This document shows positions 14,011 through 22,825 of a stretch of DNA of 46,940 nucleotides, piece after piece. Positions within the stretch are counted from its first letter, which is position 1; each line of letters starts with the position of its first letter. The translations under genes and the position numbers were made by a program. Source of the DNA: a virus; the IMG/VR virus record IMGVR_UViG_3300050821_002632, positions 1-46,940 of that record, one strand, 5' to 3'. The notes under the pieces are model-generated. The model worked only from the letters and a program-made list of their open reading frames with translations. It did not search any database and was not told the origin of the DNA.

Positions 14011-14393
14011 TTATACGATCTCTCCCGATACTCTACCTTGGGCTTAAGCCATCCGTAATAGCTATCTGGAGTAATCTCCATTGATTCCCCACATTCTGCA
14101 TTGGAACATACCACTGTAGCTCGCTTGGAACTATGAGGAATCTTGTCATCTACCTTATAACTGGCTTGACAGATTGGACACGTGATTGTACCTACTTCTC
14201 CAACGGTAGGCCAATCTACCGGAGGCTTGATATTGATGTATTCCTGCTGCCACCACTGGGCTAGTTTCAACCACATCTCTGCCATGGCGTTCTTCTGCTG
14301 GACACGGATAGCTTCCTGCCGTGCCGCAATATCGGTCAAGGAGTTTAAGATATCCTGATGCCACCATAGCCGCAGCTTAATGAGTATCTTCAT
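14007..14393 (-). CDS. Zinc-ribbon protein (128 aa)
   Basis: ATG at 14393. The first 60 residues are helical with many Trp and Gln (LRLWWHQDILNSLTDIAARQEAIRVQQ). Residues 72-102 hold CPICQASYK...VVCSNAECGE, a four-Cys zinc ribbon. It sits between structural genes and may be a small virion or assembly protein. The metal site is clear; function is not. Confidence 0.6.
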   Translation of the reverse strand: MKILIKLRLWWHQDILNSLTDIAARQEAIRVQQKNAMAEMWLKLAQWWQQEYINIKPPVDWPTVGEVGTITCPICQASYKVDDKIPHSSKRATVVCSNAECGESMEITPDSYYGWLKPKVEYRERSYK

Positions 14394-15208
14394 CAGTTAC
14401 TCGGAGTCAATACAAAGAGCATCGTTGCTGTATCTCCTACATTGTCATTGCGAATGTTCGCGGCATCAGCCGCATTCAATGTTCCGAACTGCATCTTGAT
14501 CGTGTGGGAAAGACCATCCCCTCCTACCACTGTGGTTACGACAATGTTGCAGCTATTTCCAATTGGGGGAATAGTAAGCTGCCTTCCAATGACCAATGAG
14601 CTTTGCGTATCGAATAAAGCCATGACGATACCTATTCCGGCAGTAGTATTGAGAACATCGGCGCTGGCCGTTACCACCAACTTCCATCCAACGGGGATGA
14701 TGACTGTATAGCTAAGAAAGGCGGCATCCACATCTACGAGTGAAACGCTGGAAGTACTGTAAGTTCCTCCAGCTCCAGAGCCTCTCTTCAGTACGATTGT
14801 TGGTATCCCCGTACCTGTAGGAGTGCCATTGATCGTAGGGTTGGTAAAGACTCCGTTGACGATAGCCAAGGCACCTCCACTGGATGCTGCGAGTGTGTTC
14901 AGATTAACTGATGCTCCAAGGATATAGAATAGGATCGGTCCCAGCTCATTGCCGGATACGTCCCTGAATGTCACTCCATAGAACGTAGTCGAAGGAACAA
15001 TATTATCATTGCCCCAGAGGTTTACCGTAAAGCTGCCATCGAGAGCCGTCTGTACCTGATATTGAGTCTTGGGTAGTAGCGCCGTTCCTGTAACTTGAGG
15101 AATGGTACCGATAGCAATATTCATCAACTGGAACGTAACCGTACCTTGAGGTAGGCCACCACCAGATAAAGTCTGCATGTTGCCGGTGACAGCGCATAGG
15201 CTAGGCAC
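14393..15208 (-). CDS. Probable tail-fibre protein (271 aa)
   Basis: GTG at 15208 overlaps the previous TAG by one base. The first 95 residues (GTVTFQLMNIAIGTIPQVTGT...DGSFTVNLWGNDNIVPSTTFYGVTFRDVSGNELGP) form an Ig-like beta domain often found near the N-terminus of phage fibre proteins. The rest is beta-rich, with YTVIIPVGWKLVVTASADV and a C-terminal jelly-roll-like pattern. I infer a fibre or adsorption protein. Confidence 0.6.
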   Translation of the reverse strand: MPSLCAVTGNMQTLSGGGLPQGTVTFQLMNIAIGTIPQVTGTALLPKTQYQVQTALDGSFTVNLWGNDNIVPSTTFYGVTFRDVSGNELGPILFYILGASVNLNTLAASSGGALAIVNGVFTNPTINGTPTGTGIPTIVLKRGSGAGGTYSTSSVSLVDVDAAFLSYTVIIPVGWKLVVTASADVLNTTAGIGIVMALFDTQSSLVIGRQLTIPPIGNSCNIVVTTVVGGDGLSHTIKMQFGTLNAADAANIRNDNVGDTATMLFVLTPSN

Positions 15209-15732
15209 TAGAGTTGCCCTCTACTGAATAGGCCGCCACCGCCACCGACACCACCACCTACGCCGTTACTGTTTACTGGACTCGCCGATACGGCGGTTAG
15301 GGCCGCAGCGGTAGATAAAGCCGTACCTGGTACCGGTTGAGATAGAGGGCTTCTTGTCCATTGCGAGATTGCCATTACCGAGTAGTAGCGCGTCGTGGTA
15401 TCGAATAGGCCCTGCCGTAGATACGATCCTGATTGAGCTGCCATATTCGCCGGCACGATAATCAGAGGCAGTCCTGGCGGAGACGCTTTGGTATCCATCT
15501 CGTAGATTGCATAACTGGAAATAGAAGGCTGTTCATTCCAGGCAATGAGTACGCTTCCGGGATAGCTAACTGTAGTCACCTGAGGCGCTACCGCTGGAGT
15601 GATAGAGCCCTGTAAGTCCGTTACTGAGGTCATCAGCCAGTTCAGGAAGTCGTTCATCGCCGGACTGGTATTGCTGTCACTGGGAACGCCATTCCAGGTA
15701 CGCCGTGGTCCTGTATTGATGGAGATAGCCAT
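15208..15732 (-). CDS. FN3-like virion protein (174 aa)
   Basis: ATG at 15732. Residues 50-135 read as one fibronectin type III-like domain (PQVTTVSYPGSVLIAWNEQPSISSYAIYEMDT...TTRYYSVMAISQW). An unusual Gly-only tract follows (GVGGGVGGGGGLF) near the C-terminus. There is no signal peptide. FN3 domains are frequent in tailed-phage virion proteins and aid surface attachment. Confidence 0.6.
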   Translation of the reverse strand: MAISINTGPRRTWNGVPSDSNTSPAMNDFLNWLMTSVTDLQGSITPAVAPQVTTVSYPGSVLIAWNEQPSISSYAIYEMDTKASPPGLPLIIVPANMAAQSGSYLRQGLFDTTTRYYSVMAISQWTRSPLSQPVPGTALSTAAALTAVSASPVNSNGVGGGVGGGGGLFSRGQL

Positions 15733-16253
15733 CAGTTCTTCTTTACCACGTAGATTCGATCCAGCTTCAATCCATTGGCTACCAGTTGCGCCGCTTCCTG
15801 TTTCTGAGCGATATGTAGGGTACGCTCATCTACTAGTAGAGCTACATCGGGACCGTCCAGTAATTGCTGAAACCTCTTGATGAACCTCTTGGAGAATGAT
15901 AGCCAGCTATCTCCACCCTTGATATTGTGCTCGGGATGTTCCTTCCATCTCTCAATCATCATTCTAAGGATTTCGTCCACATGAGCACGATCTGCGGCAT
16001 GATGTCTCCCCACGTTGAAACGTCTAAGAGCAAAGTCGGTTCGCACGGGGATGTGCAGTGCGTCTCCAATGATTTCAGTTGCGTGGGAGTCGAGGTCACT
16101 TCCCAGTATCGCTGAGATATCTTTTCCTTTGAGAGGTTCGACACGCAGCTTCAACTCCTTTCGGGCTTCCCTGTCCAGAGGGACTTTCTGCCAGCCGGAT
16201 TCGCGGCCCTTACGGGTGAGCTTATCGGGGACATTGGGTACCAGGTAGATCAT
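15732..16253 (-). CDS. Degenerate histidine-phosphatase-like protein (173 aa)
   Basis: ATG at 16253 overlaps the upstream TGA. The overall pattern follows the histidine phosphatase (phosphoglycerate mutase-like) superfamily: MIYLV, LTRKGRESGWQKVPLD, ISAILGSDLDSHATEIIGDALHIP, FNVGRH, GGDSWLSFSKRF, DVALLVDERTLH. But the catalytic RHG after the first strand is PNV (6-8), the S-DL-RA Arg is missing, and the late V-T-HG His is replaced by V-DERT. The phosphatase should therefore be inactive. It lies in the virion gene run, so it may be a structural or binding derivative. Family assignment is by eye. Confidence 0.6.
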   Translation of the reverse strand: MIYLVPNVPDKLTRKGRESGWQKVPLDREARKELKLRVEPLKGKDISAILGSDLDSHATEIIGDALHIPVRTDFALRRFNVGRHHAADRAHVDEILRMMIERWKEHPEHNIKGGDSWLSFSKRFIKRFQQLLDGPDVALLVDERTLHIAQKQEAAQLVANGLKLDRIYVVKKN

Positions 16254-18001
16254 TTATAGTTATCCAATTGACTCTGAGCGATAGACCTTTCCTCTTGAGT
16301 GGCCTTGGGATTCCTAAGGATCTCATTAAGACGGTTGATCTCGTAAGTACGCTGGCCCTCCAGCCATTCAGGACGATTGATGCGAGCGCCTTCGATGGCG
16401 GATTGCTTGGCACCGACAGTCCCTCGGGATGGAGTCGCCTGCTCCGCACTTTTCAGACTAACCTTATTTGGAGGGATATTCTTCAATCCTTGCTGAAGTG
16501 CGGCAGCTTTCTGTTCGCCAAGATCATAAAAAGGACTATCACTGGAGGAAGCTGCGAATCTCCTTACCGCTCCGCCACTACCTAGAATACGCTCCGCTCC
16601 AAGTCCCGCTACGATACCAGGAACGTAACCGATACCTGCAGCACGTCCAGCCAATCCACCTACCGTACCGTAGGGCCACCAACGGAATCCCTTGGCCTTG
16701 GCGAACTCTTTAGACTTGGAATAATCCTCACCTTCACTGCGGAGATCCTCAGGATCGAGGCCAAGATTCTTATACTGTCCTAAAGTGTTCTCCAGATGCG
16801 CCATATTATCAGGAGTCAGCTTACCGAGAGTCTGTGGAGCTGTAATGCCATTCATTATCTTGGAGACGATGGGATCGTTAACAAAGTGATTGAATCTCCT
16901 GCGGGATAGATCATTATAGGAAGTCCACTCATTGAGAGCGCCATTATCCCTGGCAGCCTTACCGATCTGCGTCTTGAGATCGTTATAGGTAGAGGTGAGT
17001 GCCGCCTTCATCGGTCCTTCGGCATCAGCCATGGCCGCACCAATCTTAGTTTTCATCTGAATGGCTGTAGCGATATCCCACTTACCGGAAGTAGAGCCGA
17101 GTTGGTTTATATCATAGAGAGTAGCCAAAGACTGAGGTAGCTTCTCTGGAGTCTTGACCTTGGCCAAGGCTTCGTTCATATGGTCTACGGTAGCCTTGGC
17201 TTCCACTGATCCTTCAGGATGAGCAGTATCTACCTTAGAGATGAGTTGCTGGGCAGCCTGACCCTCTTGCGCCTTCAGGGTATCGTGAACCTCTTTTAAC
17301 TTGGCGCTGACACCCAAGCCTCGGGTGTACATATCCTTGCTAATTTGTTGATGGGCCAGTTCAACCTTACTGGCTGGAGTGGTTAACCCTGATGCTGCGC
17401 CAGCTAAACCTCCAGCTAGTTGTGCTCCACCGCTAAGTCTACGTTCCAGCATATCAGCAGTATTCTCACCTGGTTGCCTGCCCGTAAGCGCCTGCTTGCC
17501 ACCTTGAGCGGCAAAGGCTCCACTGGCTGCCAGTTGAGGTACAGTTAGTGCTGCTCGGGTAGCTACCGCAGACTCAGGTAGAGCCGATCCACCTAAGGTA
17601 GCGGCAGCAAGCCCTAGAGATACCGGAGAGGTTAAGCTAGACGCTACGTTAGCTGCGCTACCTGTGGCTCCAGTAAGAAATCTAGTTATTGCTGCTGCTT
17701 TGGGATCTCCAGCGTTAGCGGCCTGAGTGGCACCTTGTTCCATCTGCTCGGGAGTCATGGTGCCACCGGAGATTAACCCAGCAAGCATCTGCTTCATCGT
17801 ATCGGAGGAGATCAGACCCTTGTTGATCGTATTCCAGCCTGAGCCGATCTTGGACATCAATCCTTGGATGGGAGATTGCTGAGATGAAGGTGCTGCCGCT
17901 TGCTGAGGTGCTGGAACCTCGTGATACCCAGAAGGTGGTCCTACTGATGCTGCCGGAGCAGGTACTTCGTGATAGCCATCCGGTGGACCGTTATTCGGCA
18001 T
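16250..18001 (-). CDS. Putative internal-virion/ejection protein (583 aa)
   Basis: ATG at 18001 overlaps the upstream TAA by one base. The N-terminus has two near-identical 12-residue units (GPPDGYHEVPAP, GPPSGYHEVPAP). Then come Ala/Gly-rich helical segments (about 95-215) that could insert in membranes. A long helical middle (about 220-440) and a second Gly-rich hydrophobic stretch (WWPYGTVGGLAGRAAGIGYVPGIVAGLGAE) follow. Large Ala/Gly-rich proteins between tail nozzle and fibre genes are typical DNA-ejection proteins of podoviruses. Role inferred from composition and order. Confidence 0.55.
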   Translation of the reverse strand: MPNNGPPDGYHEVPAPAASVGPPSGYHEVPAPQQAAAPSSQQSPIQGLMSKIGSGWNTINKGLISSDTMKQMLAGLISGGTMTPEQMEQGATQAANAGDPKAAAITRFLTGATGSAANVASSLTSPVSLGLAAATLGGSALPESAVATRAALTVPQLAASGAFAAQGGKQALTGRQPGENTADMLERRLSGGAQLAGGLAGAASGLTTPASKVELAHQQISKDMYTRGLGVSAKLKEVHDTLKAQEGQAAQQLISKVDTAHPEGSVEAKATVDHMNEALAKVKTPEKLPQSLATLYDINQLGSTSGKWDIATAIQMKTKIGAAMADAEGPMKAALTSTYNDLKTQIGKAARDNGALNEWTSYNDLSRRRFNHFVNDPIVSKIMNGITAPQTLGKLTPDNMAHLENTLGQYKNLGLDPEDLRSEGEDYSKSKEFAKAKGFRWWPYGTVGGLAGRAAGIGYVPGIVAGLGAERILGSGGAVRRFAASSSDSPFYDLGEQKAAALQQGLKNIPPNKVSLKSAEQATPSRGTVGAKQSAIEGARINRPEWLEGQRTYEINRLNEILRNPKATQEERSIAQSQLDNYK

Positions 18002-18951
18002 TATGGTAACGGTGTATTCGTCGCGGCATCATACCACTTGCCGTCTTTCTGATAAGCAGGCTTGGTAGAACTCTGCGGAGCTCCACCGCCCTGCTGTTTC
18101 TGCTTCGCTCCCACCTTGGGAGGTACTGTCGGTATCCCCAAAGGATTCTGCGGAGGTACTGGAGCCATCGGCGCTACTCCGGGAGTAGGCGCATTAGCCG
18201 TATTCTGATTCATGCTGGAGATATCACCTAAGCCACCGAATAGGCTGCTGAGTATCCAGTGCTCCTTATCCCATGATCCAACCTTCTCCTGAAGCTGAGC
18301 ACCTTCCATAGTGCCACGCTGAGAGAGAGATTGCCGCGCTACGTCCACCATCCCAGCACGAATCTGATTGGCTTCCTCGCCCAAAGCTAGCTTGGCCCTG
18401 TCGATTCCCACCTTGTCTACCATCACTGAGAATGTTTTCTCGAAATCCTTGGCTCGTAGGTCAAGCGCCGCATGAGCCTGATCAAGATGACCCTGAGCTA
18501 TCGCCTGCCTCCAAGTGTTCTGATTCTCAGCGAGAGTTACCTTACGCTGATTGATCGTCTGATTGAACTCTCGATTCTCAGCCTCACTTTGTTCTGCCTT
18601 AGATTTCGTCTCAGCATTCTGTTGCGCGATAGCCGCCAAGGTAGCCTTATTGGATAACTCACCTTCCCGGTAAGCACTAGTACTCGCCAAGCTACCTAGA
18701 GTCTCTGCTTTCTTCTGCTCCAGTTCCTGACGCTGTAACCGTTCTGCCGGCTGCATGGCTGTCCAACCGTAGGACTGAGCGCCTTGAGATAGCGCCCTAA
18801 TCAGTGCCGCTATCACCGGATGCTGCGTAGGGTCGATTTGTCCTCCACCTTGAGGTACCGTCTGAGCCATGGGGGATTGCAAAGTCTGCTGGCTCTGCTG
18901 CATCAGTGCGGCAGGATCGAATCCCTGTAATGGATTAGCGGGAGTGCTCAT
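18001..18951 (-). CDS. Putative internal-virion protein (316 aa)
   Basis: ATG at 18951. A disordered Gln/Pro-rich start (residues 1-40) precedes a long coiled-coil-like helix (about 65-225: ERLQRQELEQKKAETL...KSKAEQSEAENREFNQTINQRK...LDLRAKDFEKTF). A Pro/Gln-rich tail ends in KDGKWYDAATNTPLP. Composition and position, between two other Gln-rich genes and upstream of the large ejection-like protein, suggest an injected virion protein. Confidence 0.55.
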   Translation of the reverse strand: MSTPANPLQGFDPAALMQQSQQTLQSPMAQTVPQGGGQIDPTQHPVIAALIRALSQGAQSYGWTAMQPAERLQRQELEQKKAETLGSLASTSAYREGELSNKATLAAIAQQNAETKSKAEQSEAENREFNQTINQRKVTLAENQNTWRQAIAQGHLDQAHAALDLRAKDFEKTFSVMVDKVGIDRAKLALGEEANQIRAGMVDVARQSLSQRGTMEGAQLQEKVGSWDKEHWILSSLFGGLGDISSMNQNTANAPTPGVAPMAPVPPQNPLGIPTVPPKVGAKQKQQGGGAPQSSTKPAYQKDGKWYDAATNTPLP

Positions 18952-19676
18952 GCCTGGAATCCTTGAACTCCTAGTGGGTTAGTGAAGGCGCTGAGTGAAG
19001 GATTGCTATTCGGATTCGGTAAGCCGATATTCGGAGGCGCTCCACCTGGTAAGGTAGTCGGTAACTGCATGGAACCTGGATTACCTTGTCCTTGTTGCTG
19101 TCCTTGACCTATCAAGTTACCTAGTGATTGCCCTGCTGCGTTAATCGAACTGCCCAAGGTTGTCTGTACCGGCTGAGTAGTCGGCATCCCTTGACCACCG
19201 AAGTTGAACATATTCCCTAGACCTTGCTGACCCTGAGCCGCTTGAAACTTAACCTGCTCGTTAGCTAAGAGATTCTGAAGATAATTACTGACGCTGTTCT
19301 GAGCGGCACCTTGGCCCAGTTGACCGAGTGCCGATGCTGTAGCTCCAGAAGGTCCATATCCCATTCCTGAGGTCTGCATGTTCTGACGAAGCTGGCCAGC
19401 CGCATTGCCGAACTGCTGGGCATTTTGACCCGCCGCCTGCGATTGAATATTCTGCAGGAACGGACTTCCCTGCTGCATGTATTGCTGAAAGAAAGGGAAC
19501 AGTTGCTGCATGATCTGCATCTTCTGTTGCTGGCTCTGCTGATTCATGGCCAACTGAGCGGCAGCAATAGCGTTCTGTTCCTGAGCGGCCTGCTGTGCTA
19601 GGGAGTCGTTCTGAGCGGATTGACTGGCACCAAAGCCAGCGCCTACCAGTCCCAATAGAGGTGCTAACCAGGCCAT
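18948..19676 (-). CDS. Gln/Gly-rich putative ejection protein (242 aa)
   Basis: ATG at 19676. The N-terminus MAWLAPLLGLVGAGFGASQSA is hydrophobic with Gly. Runs of Gln follow (QQQKMQIMQQLFPFFQQYMQQ), then Gly/Asn/Gln-rich sequence. This resembles the small N-terminally hydrophobic, Gln-rich ejection proteins (gp14-like in T7-type phages) in layout, not in recognisable sequence. Overlaps its downstream neighbour by four bases. Confidence 0.5.
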   Translation of the reverse strand: MAWLAPLLGLVGAGFGASQSAQNDSLAQQAAQEQNAIAAAQLAMNQQSQQQKMQIMQQLFPFFQQYMQQGSPFLQNIQSQAAGQNAQQFGNAAGQLRQNMQTSGMGYGPSGATASALGQLGQGAAQNSVSNYLQNLLANEQVKFQAAQGQQGLGNMFNFGGQGMPTTQPVQTTLGSSINAAGQSLGNLIGQGQQQGQGNPGSMQLPTTLPGGAPPNIGLPNPNSNPSLSAFTNPLGVQGFQA

Positions 19677-20302
19677 TACGTGCCTCCCGTAGTCGGCGGA
19701 TTCAGGAACATAAACCCACCCTGAGGGTTATACATCAATCCATACTGAGCCAGGATGTTGGCAGGTACCTGAACCTGATTCCAGTTACCAGCTTGCTTCC
19801 AATTGGCGATAGCGTTCCATAATGCGCTTCCCGGAGCAGGCATGGGTTGGCCACCGGGACCGAAAATCAAGTTAGAGTTCGACGGTGCTCCGGGTACGTT
19901 AGCTCCAGGAGTTCCATTGTTGGGAGCGGCCTGAGCCGGACCGGGAGGCTGAGGTGCCGGACCCACGCTGGGACTGGCAGGCTGAGGAGCCAGGTTCTGA
20001 GCGTTCTGCTGCAAGGTCTGCGGTAATCCGAATAGTGGAGCGTTGCCACCACCTAGAGGACTGCTCTGGATATCATTGAGATTCCCTAGGGGATTGAAGT
20101 TTAGTACGCCACCCGGAGGTCGCATGAAGTTACCACCAGCAGAGGTAGCCAAGTTCTGAAGGTAGCTATTATCAAAACCCTGAGGCGTGGTGGAAGATGG
20201 CCGCACTACGCCGGCATCTCCTCCAAAAGCCTGCTGGCCTTGAGGTGCTTGATCTCCTTGACCCATCCGCAACATCGATTGCCCTGTAGTCCAGCCACCC
20301 AT
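19676..20302 (-). CDS. Pro/Gly/Gln-rich virion-associated protein (208 aa)
   Basis: ATG at 20302. The sequence is low complexity (PAPQPPGPAQAAPNNGTPGANVPGAPS), probably largely disordered. The C-terminal third is more ordered (SALWNAIANWKQAGNWNQVQVPANILAQYGLMY). It sits between the nozzle-like gene and the ejection-type genes. Linker or internal-virion role inferred. Confidence 0.5.
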   Translation of the reverse strand: MGGWTTGQSMLRMGQGDQAPQGQQAFGGDAGVVRPSSTTPQGFDNSYLQNLATSAGGNFMRPPGGVLNFNPLGNLNDIQSSPLGGGNAPLFGLPQTLQQNAQNLAPQPASPSVGPAPQPPGPAQAAPNNGTPGANVPGAPSNSNLIFGPGGQPMPAPGSALWNAIANWKQAGNWNQVQVPANILAQYGLMYNPQGGFMFLNPPTTGGT

Positions 20303-22824
20303 TACCCCTCCGCTATGGGATCGTAAGCGAACTCAAATCCCTTGAGTTCATAAAATCCCGGTGTCGATGGAAACGTAGTCCCGATCTGGAATCTACGTCC
20401 CTTCACTACGTTGACGCCACCCCACTTGAATAGCGCCGGAGATCGCTCCAGCGCGAATATCTGAGAGGGATTGTTCACTCCCGGAACACATAGTGTGGTA
20501 TTGGCGTTGACTCCCATAATGAACTTATCGTCATCGTAAGATAGCACGTTCCAGCTCCAGCCCTGAGAGGCAAAGTTAAGCGGAGACTGGTTGGTTAATA
20601 CTCGCATCCATGCTCCTGTCTTGATCGTCTCGGGATCTTGGTTACCTACCGCGTGAAGAGTGAGCCCTGGAGACGGTATGCTCTGCTCGGTAGCTACCGT
20701 GTAGTAGCTTGGCTGCCAATCGAGATCGGTGATTACGTCCACATCTCCCGCAATCAGATGATTGATGCTGTTACTATCGAAAGCCGTCTCAATGGCCTCA
20801 CAGTTCGTAGTGTAGAGGTACCAACTAGGAGCATTAGTGGCCATATCGAACGTGAAGAAACTAGGCTGGCCGTTGGAGGCGAGAAGATCGAGGTCCAGCA
20901 AGCAGAGTTGATTATTGAAGGTAGACGATCCAATGGTTATGGCCAGAGCCAGCCAGTTCCTGCCACCCGATTTGTAGCATTTCATCCTGGCAAACTGAAT
21001 CCGTGTTGCCTGGTTCAAGATATTCTGAATGGGAATGCCGACATTCTTCGGTGCATAGTGATCGGTGAAGAGCCATACTTCACGGTCACTGGAGAGCCAG
21101 AAAGCTCCTAGCGAAGTCACGCAGGTAGCATAGGGACTGGCGGCCCCAATCAGATAAGGCAATCTCTGAATGGTGGTACCGAGCTGTTGAGGATTGGCTA
21201 CCAAGTTATCGGTCAGTAATCCCGTCATCCGAAACATATCGTGGCGGTTGCTCCAGAAGCACATCCCCGTAGGCAGGTTGGCACTGCCGTTAATCGCTCC
21301 GTCTCCAATAGGTAAAGTGATCTCATTGAGAGGAGCGAATGACTCTGGTGGCTGGCCGACTACCGTTGCTTCCATGTTGGAGTAGAAGAAACTCTGCGGG
21401 GCAGCATTGGTTCCGTAGACGATCCTGCGACCCTGATACTGATCTTGGAATTGAGTGATGGGCGGAGGTACGTTCTGGTTCTGTGTCAATTCTGAGGTAA
21501 ACGATCCATTGGGAGGCTCGGAGTTATCGGTATCGTTGTAATAGACTCCTCCTCCGACACTGGTAAAGTTGAATGGCGAGTTATTAATAAAGTTGGTTGC
21601 GGTAAATGAGTTCCTGGCGATACGGAAATAGATAGCTCCACCATCGGATGTAGCGTAGATCCGTACATGCGTAACCTGTGGATCGTAAACGAAGAATGCC
21701 CTTGGAGTGGCATCAGTGATAGCCGATCCAGAATTAACCGTCAGGTGAGTAGCATCCTGCACGCTGACGATATAAGGATCGACGGGGAAGGAGTTCCCCT
21801 TCATGCTTATCTTCCTGCCTACCCATGCCTGAGAGAAGAAAGTATTGGAACCGGTGATTACAGGAGATGCATTGATCGTAGTTACGGTTCCAGGCTGAGT
21901 GGTTGCGACCTCGATAAGACCACCGCCACCTTGGATATATTGAGATGCTGGAGAAGGAGCGGAAACATGTCCGGTATTGGCATTCTCCCAGGCGTACTGA
22001 TAACTCCTGCCAGTGTTCTTAGTGATCCCCGTATTTACCGTTCCACCGCTACTGCTGGAGTCTTGGCCAATCTGTGCATAGGTGATTGTGTTGCCCCCGG
22101 CTACGGTCAGCATCTTAAAAGCTGTGCCAGCAGGACTGTTATAAGTAGTGTCGGTCACTCCCGCAACCGTTATCCACCCTTGAGGGAAATAGACGCTGAC
22201 TAATCCAGGAGCAGTCAAGGTAACGATATTCGATGTTCTGGAGATAGCGGTAATAGCTGCCGAGGTAGAGGTGGTGCCTCCTATAATTGGAGCGGCATCG
22301 GGAGCATCTATACCGTCTAGTTCCAAGGTAGGAACTCCGGCATTGTTGAATATCTTGCTGCGAGCCATGCCGTTCGTCTGGAAGATCATCCCGCCAAGGC
22401 CAAGGCGCATAAACGGTCCTGTCAGGTTCCATGTCGGCAGATAGAATAGGCTGGTAGTCTGTAGGCTGACCTGAGTAGCTCTATGCAGTACAGCATCCCA
22501 ATACCATATCTGCATGTTGGTATCGAAGAACCACCAAGGATTACTCAAGGGAAGATAAGCTCCGTACATGGAACTCATGCGTACCGTGGTAGGCGTATAT
22601 CCCGCAGTTGTGTTATTGAGAGTAGGAGCCCATCTGGCCCTGCGTACCGTACCGAATAAGCCGGAGTAGACATTATTGGCTGCGGCCCACATTTGAGGGG
22701 ATAGGAGGGTCGGATCGGTATAAGAATTAAGGCCCCCAGTCAGAGATTGCAGAGTAACTGTCTGCCGACCACGATCCTGATTTGTGGATTCAAACTCTGC
22801 GGTAGCGCGTCTACGTTGAGGCAT
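20302..22824 (-). CDS. Tail nozzle / stabilisation-like protein (840 aa)
   Basis: ATG at 22824. The N-terminus TVTLQSLTGGLNSYTDPTLLSPQMWAAANNVYSGLFGTVRRAR matches the 'GG.n...dp..l...e...a.N......g..rrR.G' opening of podovirus tail nozzle/stabilisation proteins (P22 gp10-like, T7 gp12-like). The body is beta-rich with propeller-like strands, including SDREVWLFTDHYAPKNVGIPIQ. Length fits this class (about 470-850 aa). It follows the adaptor-like gene by one base, the usual order. It should form the tube tip through which DNA exits. Confidence 0.7.
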   Translation of the reverse strand: MPQRRRATAEFESTNQDRGRQTVTLQSLTGGLNSYTDPTLLSPQMWAAANNVYSGLFGTVRRARWAPTLNNTTAGYTPTTVRMSSMYGAYLPLSNPWWFFDTNMQIWYWDAVLHRATQVSLQTTSLFYLPTWNLTGPFMRLGLGGMIFQTNGMARSKIFNNAGVPTLELDGIDAPDAAPIIGGTTSTSAAITAISRTSNIVTLTAPGLVSVYFPQGWITVAGVTDTTYNSPAGTAFKMLTVAGGNTITYAQIGQDSSSSGGTVNTGITKNTGRSYQYAWENANTGHVSAPSPASQYIQGGGGLIEVATTQPGTVTTINASPVITGSNTFFSQAWVGRKISMKGNSFPVDPYIVSVQDATHLTVNSGSAITDATPRAFFVYDPQVTHVRIYATSDGGAIYFRIARNSFTATNFINNSPFNFTSVGGGVYYNDTDNSEPPNGSFTSELTQNQNVPPPITQFQDQYQGRRIVYGTNAAPQSFFYSNMEATVVGQPPESFAPLNEITLPIGDGAINGSANLPTGMCFWSNRHDMFRMTGLLTDNLVANPQQLGTTIQRLPYLIGAASPYATCVTSLGAFWLSSDREVWLFTDHYAPKNVGIPIQNILNQATRIQFARMKCYKSGGRNWLALAITIGSSTFNNQLCLLDLDLLASNGQPSFFTFDMATNAPSWYLYTTNCEAIETAFDSNSINHLIAGDVDVITDLDWQPSYYTVATEQSIPSPGLTLHAVGNQDPETIKTGAWMRVLTNQSPLNFASQGWSWNVLSYDDDKFIMGVNANTTLCVPGVNNPSQIFALERSPALFKWGGVNVVKGRRFQIGTTFPSTPGFYELKGFEFAYDPIAEG

Positions 22825-22825
22825 A

